Source: Desulfovibrionaceae bacterium | Lineage (GTDB): Bacteria; Desulfobacterota; Desulfovibrionia; Desulfovibrionales; Desulfovibrionaceae | Direction of reading: 5' to 3' | Assembly (NCBI GenBank): GCA_015709205.1 | Contig: JACCQO010000017.1 | Location: 1 to 64,000, forward strand | DNA length: 64,000 nt | Shown here: in pieces, positions 43,523 through 50,837 of the stretch | Layout: every line of letters begins with the position of its first letter | Position numbering within the stretch: the stretch's first letter is position 1 | The notes under the pieces: model-generated | The model's input: the letters and a program-made list of their open reading frames with translations, nothing else | What the model was told of the DNA's origin: nothing | The model's database searches: none | Made by a program: the position numbers and the translations under genes

Positions 43523-43550
43523 ATTTGAGTTCGCGTACAACAACTCAAAT
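43523..43550 (+). promoter_or_regulatory. Leader stem-loop (ATTTGAGTT-N10-AACTCAAAT)
   Basis: A perfect 9-bp inverted repeat lies 4 nt after the previous dyad. In RNA it would form an AU-rich hairpin near the 5' end of the message for the gene at 43671; in DNA it could be an operator. Confidence 0.5.
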
Positions 43551-43670
43551 CGTGCAGGAGAGGTGCGCCCGTGGTGCGCCCAGCGGACGGCAATCCCGCC
43601 GCGCCTGCGCAGGATTGCGCGAGAGGCAGAGGTTCCCCCCTTACACTCCAAATCCAAAAAGGATAAGGAA

Positions 43671-45188
43671 ATGAAAAAATTCTTTACAGTTCTGGCTGCC
43701 GCCGCACTGATTACAGTGTTCGTCGGCACCTCCTTCGCCGCCGTGAGCAGCTTCACCGGCGAATGGCATTTCCGCGCTCTCGGTTCCAACGGCACCGCCA
43801 CGCTGCAGAACTCCACGGTGATGTTCGGTAACGCGACGATCTCTTCGATCAACGCCACCGCGGGCAACTTCACCGCCGGTAACATCTTCTACGCCGACGC
43901 TCTCGGCACCAGCATCGCCCAGAACATGACCAGCGAATACAGCGGCCAGCCCGCCAAGGGCGTTGTCGCCCCCGCTGGCTTCTACTTCATGTACCAGAAC
44001 GGCACCAACGGCGCCACCGCCGCCAACACCCTTGGCAAGGCCGCCCAGTACGACATCACCATGGTCGCCAACGGTACCACCAGCGCCAAGACCGAAGAGT
44101 TCATCGGTTACGGCCACGGCTCCTTCATCGCTACCGGTGCCGTCATCGACGACGGTGATCTCGGCATCGCCGCTGACGGCGGCGCCAGCCTCGTCACCAT
44201 GGTCAAGGCCCCCGGCGTTTCGTCCGCCCAGCGCAGCAACGCCGTGTCCTCCAGCCCGTGGTTCATCGTCGGCTACGCCCAGAACGGCACGTTCATGCCC
44301 GGCGCCGATGCCCGCACCGGCTACTTCTACGGCAACTACACCGTCAGCAGCGCCTACGGTGTGGGCCTGAACCTGTACAGCGGCCTGACCGCTTCCTACT
44401 ACGGCACCAACTCCAGCCTCATCGGCACCTGGGCCGTCAACGCCACCGCTGGCCCGGTTCCCGGCATCCTGGTGTCCAACGGCACCAACGTTGAGACCGA
44501 CGGCTACATGCTGGCCAACGGCACCGTGGACTCCACCGGCCAGATCATGACCTCCGCCGTGCGCTACGGCAGCACCGCCGTTACCTCCGGTGTGCCCGCG
44601 CTCCTGAACGCCACGGCCTTCTCCGTCTCCCTGAAGGGCGCCGCCACCACCAGCACCATGTCCGGCACCTGGGGCACCCTGGTTGTCTTCCCGAACGCCA
44701 CCAAGGCCATCATCGGCAAGGTCACCTTCTCCGGTGAAAGCATCACCGGCGGCGCCCTGACCGAGGCCGTTGGCCTGCGCGCGGGCGTCACCGCCGCCGC
44801 CGCCATGAACGCCTTGACGGCTGCCCAGACCGCCAACATGAGCATGAACCTGCAGGAGAAGGACGGCGACCCGAACGGCGTCGGCTTCGATTGCACCAAG
44901 CTGAGCTTCACCGACAACTCCAACGTCTTCCAGGCCGCCTCCAAGACCATCACGGTCTACGGCCGCCTGCTGAGCACCAGCAGCAACCGCATCTTCGCCG
45001 GTTACGCTCTGGACTCCGCCGGCAACAACGGTGTGGCCCTGTTCATCGGCACCCCGTCCTCCTCCGACGACGACGACGACGACTTCCTCGGTTGCGTGTT
45101 CAACCCGGCCGCGTCCTTCGGTCTCGAGTGGCTGCTGCTGCTGCTGGCCCCGGCTCTGGCCGTCCTGCGCAGCCGTTTCCGCAAGTAA
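43671..45188 (+). CDS. Exported N-x-S/T-rich protein with C-terminal sorting-like tail
   Basis: A 505-residue Ala/Gly/Ser/Thr/Asn-rich protein. A Sec signal (MKKFFTVLAAAALITVFVGTSFA) is followed by a long beta-rich-looking region with about 17 N-x-S/T sequons (NGT, NAT, NST, NFT, NMT, NYT). The tail has SSSDDDDDD, then a Cys (FLGCVF), a hydrophobic stretch and a basic end (RSRFRK), a layout like CTERM sorting signals. GGT, ACC and AAC codons are favoured and differ from the neighbours, suggesting high expression. Possibly a surface or S-layer-like protein. It has AAGGA upstream and a strong terminator after it. No family was recognised. Confidence 0.8.
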   Translation: MKKFFTVLAAAALITVFVGTSFAAVSSFTGEWHFRALGSNGTATLQNSTVMFGNATISSINATAGNFTAGNIFYADALGTSIAQNMTSEYSGQPAKGVVAPAGFYFMYQNGTNGATAANTLGKAAQYDITMVANGTTSAKTEEFIGYGHGSFIATGAVIDDGDLGIAADGGASLVTMVKAPGVSSAQRSNAVSSSPWFIVGYAQNGTFMPGADARTGYFYGNYTVSSAYGVGLNLYSGLTASYYGTNSSLIGTWAVNATAGPVPGILVSNGTNVETDGYMLANGTVDSTGQIMTSAVRYGSTAVTSGVPALLNATAFSVSLKGAATTSTMSGTWGTLVVFPNATKAIIGKVTFSGESITGGALTEAVGLRAGVTAAAAMNALTAAQTANMSMNLQEKDGDPNGVGFDCTKLSFTDNSNVFQAASKTITVYGRLLSTSSNRIFAGYALDSAGNNGVALFIGTPSSSDDDDDDFLGCVFNPAASFGLEWLLLLLAPALAVLRSRFRK

Positions 45189-45218
45189 GGTCTGACCACC
45201 TCGCGTAATCCGCCTTCT

Positions 45219-45248
45219 AGGCCGGCCCTTCGGGGCCGGCCTTTTTTT
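45219..45248 (+). terminator. Intrinsic terminator of the exported protein gene
   Basis: AGGCCGGCCC and GGGCCGGCCT are perfect complements closing a TTCG loop, followed by a run of T residues. Confidence 0.95.
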
Positions 45249-45776
45249 GTGCCGCGCGGGCGCAGCCGGAAGTGGCCGCACAGCGCGGCGCGGCGCGGCC
45301 AGCTGCGCGGTTGCAGCCGCTGTCCGGACAGACGGTTCCTCCGGCCTGCAGGTTTCCTGCGTCCGCCCCCCCCTTGGCGCGTTCCGGATGCTCCCATACC
45401 ATGGCCGTCGGAAAGCACCCCACTACGGACAAAATCCCCTCTGCCGTTCCCCTTCTCCCGCTGTCCGCAGCCTGCACGGTCGAGGACAGGTGCCCGTTCC
45501 TTGCGCAGGACACGGCGCATGGACTGATCAACCTAGCCACAAATGGTCGCGCCCCCGGAGACGGAAACGCAAGGATGACTACGGGTCGGCAAGCCGCATT
45601 GGCGTCCTGCAGGGGGCCGTGGCACGGGATTCCGGGCCTGCGTGATGGAGCGATGGGTCGGGGGGCTCCCTGCACGCGAGGGGAACCACTGCCCCTGTAA
45701 GGCAGAGACGCGCCGCAAGGAGCAACGTCAGGCGAGTGCCCGGAGGCCAACGGGAAGAGGAGCGCGGCGGCCCGGA
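45249..45776. other. Intergenic stretch without visible gene
   Basis: 528 bp between convergent genes. The middle part is lower in GC than its surroundings. No open frame with a ribosome site or a recognisable motif was found on either strand, and no clear RNA family. Confidence 0.55.
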
Positions 45777-46679
45777 CTAGACCAGCAGGGCGAGCATCAG
45801 GGGCATGGTCGCGATGGCCGCCAGGGTCTGCACGGTGATGATCGAGGCCATGAGGCGCTCGTCGCCGCCCATCTGGCGCGTGAGGATGTAGGAACTCACG
45901 GCCACGGGCAGGGCCGCGTAGACGATGGTCACGACGCGGGGATGGCCGGTCACGCCGAGCGCCGCGCACCCGAGCGCCGCGAGCAGCGGCAGCAGGACGA
46001 GCTTGATGGCCGTGCCGTAGACCACGGCCCAGCGCCGCTGGCCGATGGCCCGCACCTCCAGGCCCGCGCCCACGGCCAGCAGACCGATGGGCAGCGCGGC
46101 GCTGCCCAGGGAAGTGAGCACGCTCATGACGCTCTCGGGCACGGGTATGCGGGCGAGGTTGATCGCGAAACCCAGCAGGCAGGCCAGCACCAGCGGATTG
46201 CGCGCCAGCTCGCGCAGCACGCGCGGCAGCCCGCCGCCCCCCCGGCTTCCGTAGCGCGAGAGCACGGCCACGCTGAGCACGTTGACCGTGGGAATGAGCG
46301 TGACCAGGACCACGGCCGAGAGCGTCACGCCCTCGTCGCCGAACAGGCCGTAGGCCGCGGCCAGTCCCACGTAGGTGTTGGGCCGGATGGCCCCCTGGAA
46401 GACGGAGGAGAAGGCGGGCCCGTCCAGTCCCAGGAAGCGGCGCGCGGCCAGTTGCAGCGCGGCCATGGCCAGCACCGCGCCCATCGTCGCCAGGCTCATG
46501 GGCCAGACATGGTCCCCGCCGATGTCGGCCACGGCGAGCTTGCTCACCAGGATGGCCGGAAAGAACAGGTAGTAGGTGGCCTTTTCCGCGTCCGGCCAAA
46601 AGGCGTCGCCGAGAAAATGCAACCGCTTGGCCACATAGCCCAGAAGGATCACGACGAAAACCGGCGCCAGGGCCTGCAC
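45777..46679 (-). CDS. AEC-family transporter (auxin efflux carrier-like permease)
   Basis: A 300-residue membrane protein with about 10 helices in two inverted sets, as in the AEC/BART superfamily, which exports organic acids or amino acid derivatives. The start GTG 46679 (VQALAPVFVVILLGYVAKR) has a GGGGAGG purine run 7-9 nt upstream. The repeat-unit block GAIRPNTYVGLAAAYGLFG, with Asn and Pro in a broken helix, is typical. It overlaps no other frame except a few bases of coding-strand spacing with the upstream permease gene, with which it is probably co-transcribed. Confidence 0.88.
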   Translation of the reverse strand: MQALAPVFVVILLGYVAKRLHFLGDAFWPDAEKATYYLFFPAILVSKLAVADIGGDHVWPMSLATMGAVLAMAALQLAARRFLGLDGPAFSSVFQGAIRPNTYVGLAAAYGLFGDEGVTLSAVVLVTLIPTVNVLSVAVLSRYGSRGGGGLPRVLRELARNPLVLACLLGFAINLARIPVPESVMSVLTSLGSAALPIGLLAVGAGLEVRAIGQRRWAVVYGTAIKLVLLPLLAALGCAALGVTGHPRVVTIVYAALPVAVSSYILTRQMGGDERLMASIITVQTLAAIATMPLMLALLV

Positions 46680-46695
46680 GACCGCCCCCTCCCCT

Positions 46696-47649
46696 TCACC
46701 CTGCGAGATAGTAGACCGCGCCGACCAGCAGGATGGAAGCGGCGCGCAGGACCTGATTGAAGACGATGAGCTGCACGGCCACGCGCGGCCGAAAGATGCC
46801 CGCGTAGTACGGGAACTGGTGCCGGAAGGCGCGCATGGGCGTGGACAGCACGTTGCCCACCAGGAGCGCGAGCACGATCTCGCGCACCCCGAGCCCGCCG
46901 CCCTGCAGCAGCGCCCCGGCCGCGGCCAGCCCGGCCGTGAACTCCGCGGCCACGTGGAAGACCACGATGCCCATGGCCTGCGGCGGCAGGATCGGCACCC
47001 CGTCCAGGGCATGGGCCATCCAGTCCTGGAAGGCGTCGAACCAGCCGTAGTGGTTGAGCAGAAAGACCAGGGTATAGATGGGCGCGGTATAGAGGACGAT
47101 GCGCCTGATGCGCGCCAAAAACCGTTGCCAGCTCTTCTTCAGGGCGTTCCGGAAGCTGGTGGCGCCCTGCTCCTGCAACCGGCAGGGCACGCAGCCCTGC
47201 TCCTGCTCGGGCATGGTCAGCCGCCCCCAGAGCACGATGGTCCCGGTGCGCACGACGGCGGCCAGGAGCGTGAGCCCCACATAGACCACGGCGGCCGAAC
47301 CGATGAACGGCAGGGTGATGAAGAACATGGTCGGCAGGTGCAGGAAGTACGTGGGCAGGCTGTTGAACAGGTTGGAAAGAATGAGCTCGCGCCGGGTCAG
47401 GTTGCCCTTGTCGTAGTTCTCGGCAAGCATGGTGTTGGCCGACACGCCGGAAAAGAAGGCCAGGGAAAAGCTCGCGCCGGAGATGTCCTTGAGCCGCGCG
47501 GCGCGCACCAGGGGCGCGGCCACCCGGGCCACGGCATGGGTCCAGTTCAGGGCCTCGATGAGGTTGGCCACGAAGAGCCCGAGGGAGACGAAGAAGAGCA
47601 GGCGCAGCAACGGCCAGCCGAGCCCCGTCCAGAGCAGCTGCATATCCAT
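46696..47649 (-). CDS. Nucleoside-recognition (gate) domain membrane protein
   Basis: A 317-residue inner-membrane protein with eight or so helices. Two gate-domain halves are visible: FSLAFFSGVSANTMLAENYDKG and VVFHVAAEFTAGLAAAGALL. These relate it to the nucleoside-recognition/SpmA-like family, whose substrates are mostly unknown. A small loop with CVPC and two Gln-rich repeats (EQEQG...LQEQG) lies in the middle. Starts are ATG 47649 or the next ATG at 47643; no strong ribosome site. It ends 17 nt upstream of the AEC permease gene, suggesting one operon. Confidence 0.82.
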   Translation of the reverse strand: MDMQLLWTGLGWPLLRLLFFVSLGLFVANLIEALNWTHAVARVAAPLVRAARLKDISGASFSLAFFSGVSANTMLAENYDKGNLTRRELILSNLFNSLPTYFLHLPTMFFITLPFIGSAAVVYVGLTLLAAVVRTGTIVLWGRLTMPEQEQGCVPCRLQEQGATSFRNALKKSWQRFLARIRRIVLYTAPIYTLVFLLNHYGWFDAFQDWMAHALDGVPILPPQAMGIVVFHVAAEFTAGLAAAGALLQGGGLGVREIVLALLVGNVLSTPMRAFRHQFPYYAGIFRPRVAVQLIVFNQVLRAASILLVGAVYYLAG

Positions 47650-47856
47650 AGGCCAACGATCCTCGACGGTTCCCGGAACGCCTCGGCAACCTGCGCACGG
47701 CCGCTTCCCGGCGCGCGGCGGAAGGCCTGCGCGGCGGTCGCGGCGGCGGTTTTCGACGGAAAAAGCACCTTGCGCTCTTTGCCCGGCAAAATCAAGGCAA
47801 CGGCCCGGCGACCCGCGCCGCAAGGCGGCCAAGCGAGGGCGCCCACCTGCCGACAA

Positions 47857-47887
47857 AAAAAGGCGGGGGATCGCTCCCCCGCCTTTT
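47857..47887. terminator. Bidirectional intrinsic terminator
   Basis: AAAAGGCGGGGGA and TCCCCCGCCTTTT pair around TCGC, with A-rich sequence on the left giving a U-run for the minus strand. It ends the CI-type repressor gene. Confidence 0.92.
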
Positions 47888-47915
47888 CATACCGGTGCGC
47901 CGCGAGGCGCGCGGG

Positions 47916-48611
47916 TCAGACGGTCTGCATGACCCAGACCACGCGGCCGGCGATGCGGCCCTGGAAGTTGTCCGCGGGCAGATGCATCTCCGGGTGGCCG
48001 CCCGCGTCGGAGCACAGGGTCAGCCGATTGTTTTCCGCATCCATGAAGATGCGTTTGAGGGTCAGCCCCTCGTAGGGGACGAACACGCCATAGACCTCGC
48101 CGGAGACGATGGCCTTCTGCGCCGTGTCGATGCCCACGAAAGCGCCGCGCTTGAACAGCGGCTCCATGCTCGTGGCGTCGAAACGCAGCACGAGCAGGGA
48201 TTCGGAGGCCAGGGACTGGGGGACGTTGAGCTTGCCGACCACCTGGGGCCGGAACCCGGCCGCCTCGTCGCCCTCGCACCGGCCGCCGTGGACGTTGACC
48301 ACGACGCCCTTGGTGTTGGGGTCGGCGTACTGCACCTTCTCGGCCATGACGCGCGCGGCCTGGGGACCGTCGGTAGGCTGGTAGCCCTCGTCGGTGCGTA
48401 GGTACATGGGGCCGGAGCCCTTCTTCAGCCAGTCCGGGCTCAACCCGAACTTCTCGAACAGCTTCATATACCAATCCGAGGGGATGGAGTCCCGACGCTT
48501 GGCATCGGAAATGGAAGACTGCCGGATGTCCAGGACCTCCGCGATCTCCACTTGCGTTCTGGTCCCGGTGGCGAGCTTTATCCGCTCGAACACCTCTTCG
48601 AAATTAGCCAC
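47916..48611 (-). CDS. Phage CI-type repressor with LexA/S24 peptidase domain
   Basis: A 231-residue regulator. The N-terminal CI-type helix-turn-helix (about 5-65) shows TQVEIAEVLDIRQSSISDAKRR. The C-terminal S24 domain has the nucleophile in DATSMEP and the general-base Lys in LTLKRIF, so RecA-stimulated self-cleavage is possible. Such repressors often occur outside prophages in Desulfovibrio, and no phage genes follow here. It starts at GTG 48611 with GGAG 8 nt upstream. Divergent from a small HTH gene across an AT-rich control region. Confidence 0.92.
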   Translation of the reverse strand: MANFEEVFERIKLATGTRTQVEIAEVLDIRQSSISDAKRRDSIPSDWYMKLFEKFGLSPDWLKKGSGPMYLRTDEGYQPTDGPQAARVMAEKVQYADPNTKGVVVNVHGGRCEGDEAAGFRPQVVGKLNVPQSLASESLLVLRFDATSMEPLFKRGAFVGIDTAQKAIVSGEVYGVFVPYEGLTLKRIFMDAENNRLTLCSDAGGHPEMHLPADNFQGRIAGRVVWVMQTV

Positions 48612-48675
48612 ATCTCAGCTCCTTCTTTACCCATTGATGCCATGCCCCCATCACACTACCTCAGTCAAAATTCCG

Positions 48676-48703
48676 TTGACAATCAGTGCTATTCGATTAA
48701 ACT
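48676..48703 (+). promoter_or_regulatory. Promoter in the CI/HTH divergent region
   Basis: Consensus TTGACA and TAAACT are 16 bp apart, reading towards the small HTH gene. TTGACAA (48676) and its inverse TTGTCAA (48733) flank the region, and GACAA-CC-TTGTC nearby forms a short dyad; these could be operator half-sites. Confidence 0.55.
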
Positions 48704-48764
48704 TTATGCACACACTGAATTTGAAGACAACCTTGTCAATCCATAATACCACCGTGGCCCAGCC

Positions 48765-49037
48765 ATGCTGCAATTAAAAAAACAGCGCGACAGAAAATCA
48801 GAGCTCCAGGCCTTTCTCGCCTACCACGGCATATCGAAAAAGCGCCTTGCCGAGGAAATCGGCGTAAGCCCATCCATGATCTCGAGAATCATCAATGGAG
48901 AGAGAGCGCCTGCCCAAAGAATCCGCCAACTGCTGCAACTCGGGATTCCCGAAGAACTGCTTCCGCAGCCTTCCGGTCCCCCGGGCAGGCCGAGACGTGC
49001 CGTAGATATACCCGAAACGGAGCGCAACAGTCCGTAA
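48765..49037 (+). CDS. Small XRE-type helix-turn-helix protein
   Basis: A 90-residue protein. The helix-turn-helix is SKKRLAEEIGVSPSMISRIING near residues 24-45, of the Cro/CI class. It starts MLQLKKQRDRKSELQ, has a basic N terminus and a Pro/Arg-rich tail. The ribosome site before ATG 48765 is weak. It is divergent from the CI-type repressor, an arrangement like cI/cro. Whether it opposes the repressor is inference. GC is lower than in neighbouring operons. Confidence 0.75.
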   Translation: MLQLKKQRDRKSELQAFLAYHGISKKRLAEEIGVSPSMISRIINGERAPAQRIRQLLQLGIPEELLPQPSGPPGRPRRAVDIPETERNSP

Positions 49038-49857
49038 AGTGCCCCGCGTCCTGCACACCACCTTGGCGTCCGACTTCGTTGCAGCCAGCAGTAACCGGCC
49101 CTCTCCGGCCACAGCAATCCAAGGTGTGGCATATTCAAAACTGCTTATCAGGAATGAGTCGCAACATATAATACTTGCATAGGCAAACCAGATAGTACCT
49201 CTTTTGTCAAGTAGTATACTGAATTATACACAACATCGCATAATTGCCCATTATTTTTGCCGCGCAACGGGTACGGAAAATGCTTGTTCGAAGCGCAGGC
49301 ACAGCTTGCCGAGCCTGAAATCGGCAGTAGAGCCGCCGCCATCCAGGCCGCAAGCCCCCGCTGCAACAGGACGGGATGCGTTCCCGAAGCCGACCGCAAC
49401 GGAGCGCAGGCGTCCCTGCACGACACCGCGACGACGACCGCCAACCGATACGCGCCGAACCCGACGGACCGCCCGGCGGAACAGGCGACGGTCCTTGCTG
49501 TTGCCGAGGCGGAGGCAAGGGCGCCATGCCTGCAACGCCGCCGTTGCCCGGGCCCATGGGCCGGGCATGAAATCCCACGCCACGGCCGGACCGGCACTTG
49601 GGGCGGAAAGGGGCAAAGGACCGGGGGCGGAGGCAAAGGACCGGGGGCGGAGGCAAAGGACCGGGGGCGGAGGCAAAGGAGCCACGGTGCAGGCCAAGGG
49701 CCGGAGCCGGGCCGGGGCGAAGCGGGACGCGCCACGGGATCGAGGCGGCGGACCGCCCGGGGCCGGAAACGGTGTGATGTCGAAGGCCGATGGCAGGACG
49801 GGAGCCCGAGGCCGGCGGCGGGACGACAAGGCGGCGGTGCCGCGGACAGCGGCGGCG
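49038..49857. other. Long non-coding stretch with AT-rich island and tandem repeat
   Basis: 820 bp with no credible gene. 49140-49265 is AT-rich (tatactgaattatacac region) and has promoter-like hexamers on both strands. The rest is GC-rich, with the 20-bp repeat at 49611-49680. It could host an untranslated RNA or be the remains of lost genes. Confidence 0.5.
49611..49680. repeat. 20-bp perfect tandem repeat
   Basis: Three identical copies of ccgggggcggaggcaaagga (49621-49680), preceded by a half copy. The unit is not a multiple of three and lies outside genes. Confidence 0.95.
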
Positions 49858-50319
49858 CTACGCGCCGGGATCCGCGGGCTGGCCGGGGCGGGCGGCCTCG
49901 GCGCGGGCCAGTTCGTCGCAGCGCTCGTTCTCCACGTCGCCGCTGTGGCCCTCCACCCAGTGGAAGCGCACCTTGTGCGTCTTGAGCAGCGGCATCAGCC
50001 GCGTCCAGAGGTCCTGGTTCTTGACCGGCTTCTTGGCCGCGGTCTTCCAGCCGTTGCGCACCCAGCCCGCCAGCCACTTCTTCTCCACCGCATCGCGCAG
50101 GTAGCGCGAATCCGTGTACAGCGTCACGTCGCAGGGCCGCTTGAGCTCCTCCAGGGCCGCGATGGCCGCGAGCACTTCCATGCGGTTGTTGGTCGTGCGC
50201 CGATACCCGGCGCTCAATTCCTTGCGCTTGTCGCCGCTGAGCAGCACCGCGGCCCAGCCCCCCGGGCCGGGATTGCCCAGGCACGAGCCGTCCGTGTAGA
50301 TGATCACCGCCTCGTCCAT
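49858..50319 (-). CDS. rnhA: Ribonuclease HI
   Basis: Cleaves RNA in RNA-DNA hybrids. The 153-residue protein carries all catalytic residues: Asp in [15 protein letters not shown], Glu in [10 protein letters not shown], Asp in YTDSRYL, His in WVEGHSG and the last Asp in NERCDELAR. The start ATG 50319 overlaps the stop of the TPM-domain gene (TGATG). It is the last gene of the operon, an unusual place next to a tungsten oxidoreductase, so co-transcription may be incidental. Confidence 0.96.
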   Translation of the reverse strand: MDEAVIIYTDGSCLGNPGPGGWAAVLLSGDKRKELSAGYRRTTNNRMEVLAAIAALEELKRPCDVTLYTDSRYLRDAVEKKWLAGWVRNGWKTAAKKPVKNQDLWTRLMPLLKTHKVRFHWVEGHSGDVENERCDELARAEAARPGQPADPGA

Positions 50320-50837
50320 CAGGCCCCTCCGATGAGGCCCTGCCACACTGTCTTGAGCACGACGACAAGCCCCTGTTTCCACTCGCCCTTTTCATAATAG
50401 GGCGGGAATGTTTCACTCTGCAGCCGGGTCACGAAATCCGGCCCCAGCGCCTTGACCGCCAGCGGCGGCAACTCCACCAGAATCTGCCCCGTGGCCGGGG
50501 CCACGCCCACGAACACGGTCTTGGAGTCCAGCTCCGGCAGCGCCACGGCCTCCTCCGAGACCACGATGCGCAGGGTCATGCCGAACTCGTCCTTGAAGAG
50601 CTTCACGAAATCCAGCAGCGCGTCGCGCTCGTCCCCGCCGAGCAGCTTGGCCGGATCATAGACCGAACTGCGCGCGCTCATGGTTTCGATGACGCGCGTG
50701 TTGTTCCAGTAGAAACCGTAGCCCGACACCGCGAACACGAGCACCAGGAGCATGAAGCGCAGAAAGCGCTCGCCGAAGGTCGAGCCGCGCACCAGGGGCG
50801 GACGCTGCCCGCGGCCGAAATGGAAGAACAGGCCCAT
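50319..50837 (-). CDS. Membrane-anchored TPM-domain protein
   Basis: A 172-residue protein with one N-terminal membrane helix (about 28-46) and a TPM (TLP18.3/Psb32/MOLO-1-like) domain of about 110 residues: [23 protein letters not shown] in the first helix region and a C-terminal [15 protein letters not shown] block. TPM domains have been linked to phosphatase or membrane-protein-repair roles; the function here is unknown. Start and stop overlap both neighbours by one base (TGATG), so it is coupled to the aldehyde oxidoreductase. Confidence 0.78.
   Translation of the reverse strand: MGLFFHFGRGQRPPLVRGSTFGERFLRFMLLVLVFAVSGYGFYWNNTRVIETMSARSSVYDPAKLLGGDERDALLDFVKLFKDEFGMTLRIVVSEEAVALPELDSKTVFVGVAPATGQILVELPPLAVKALGPDFVTRLQSETFPPYYEKGEWKQGLVVVLKTVWQGLIGGA

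Noticed and set aside
45560..45740. Stretch ending CACTGCCCCTGTAAGGCAGAGACG looked a little like part of a cobalamin riboswitch
   Set aside because: The conserved core is incomplete and no gene reads away from it on the plus strand; the next gene is convergent.
47916..48611. LexA
   Set aside because: The N-terminal domain is the CI-type helix-turn-helix rather than the LexA winged helix, and no SOS box was seen.
49611..49680. CRISPR array
   Set aside because: The copies are directly adjacent with no spacers; it is a simple tandem repeat.
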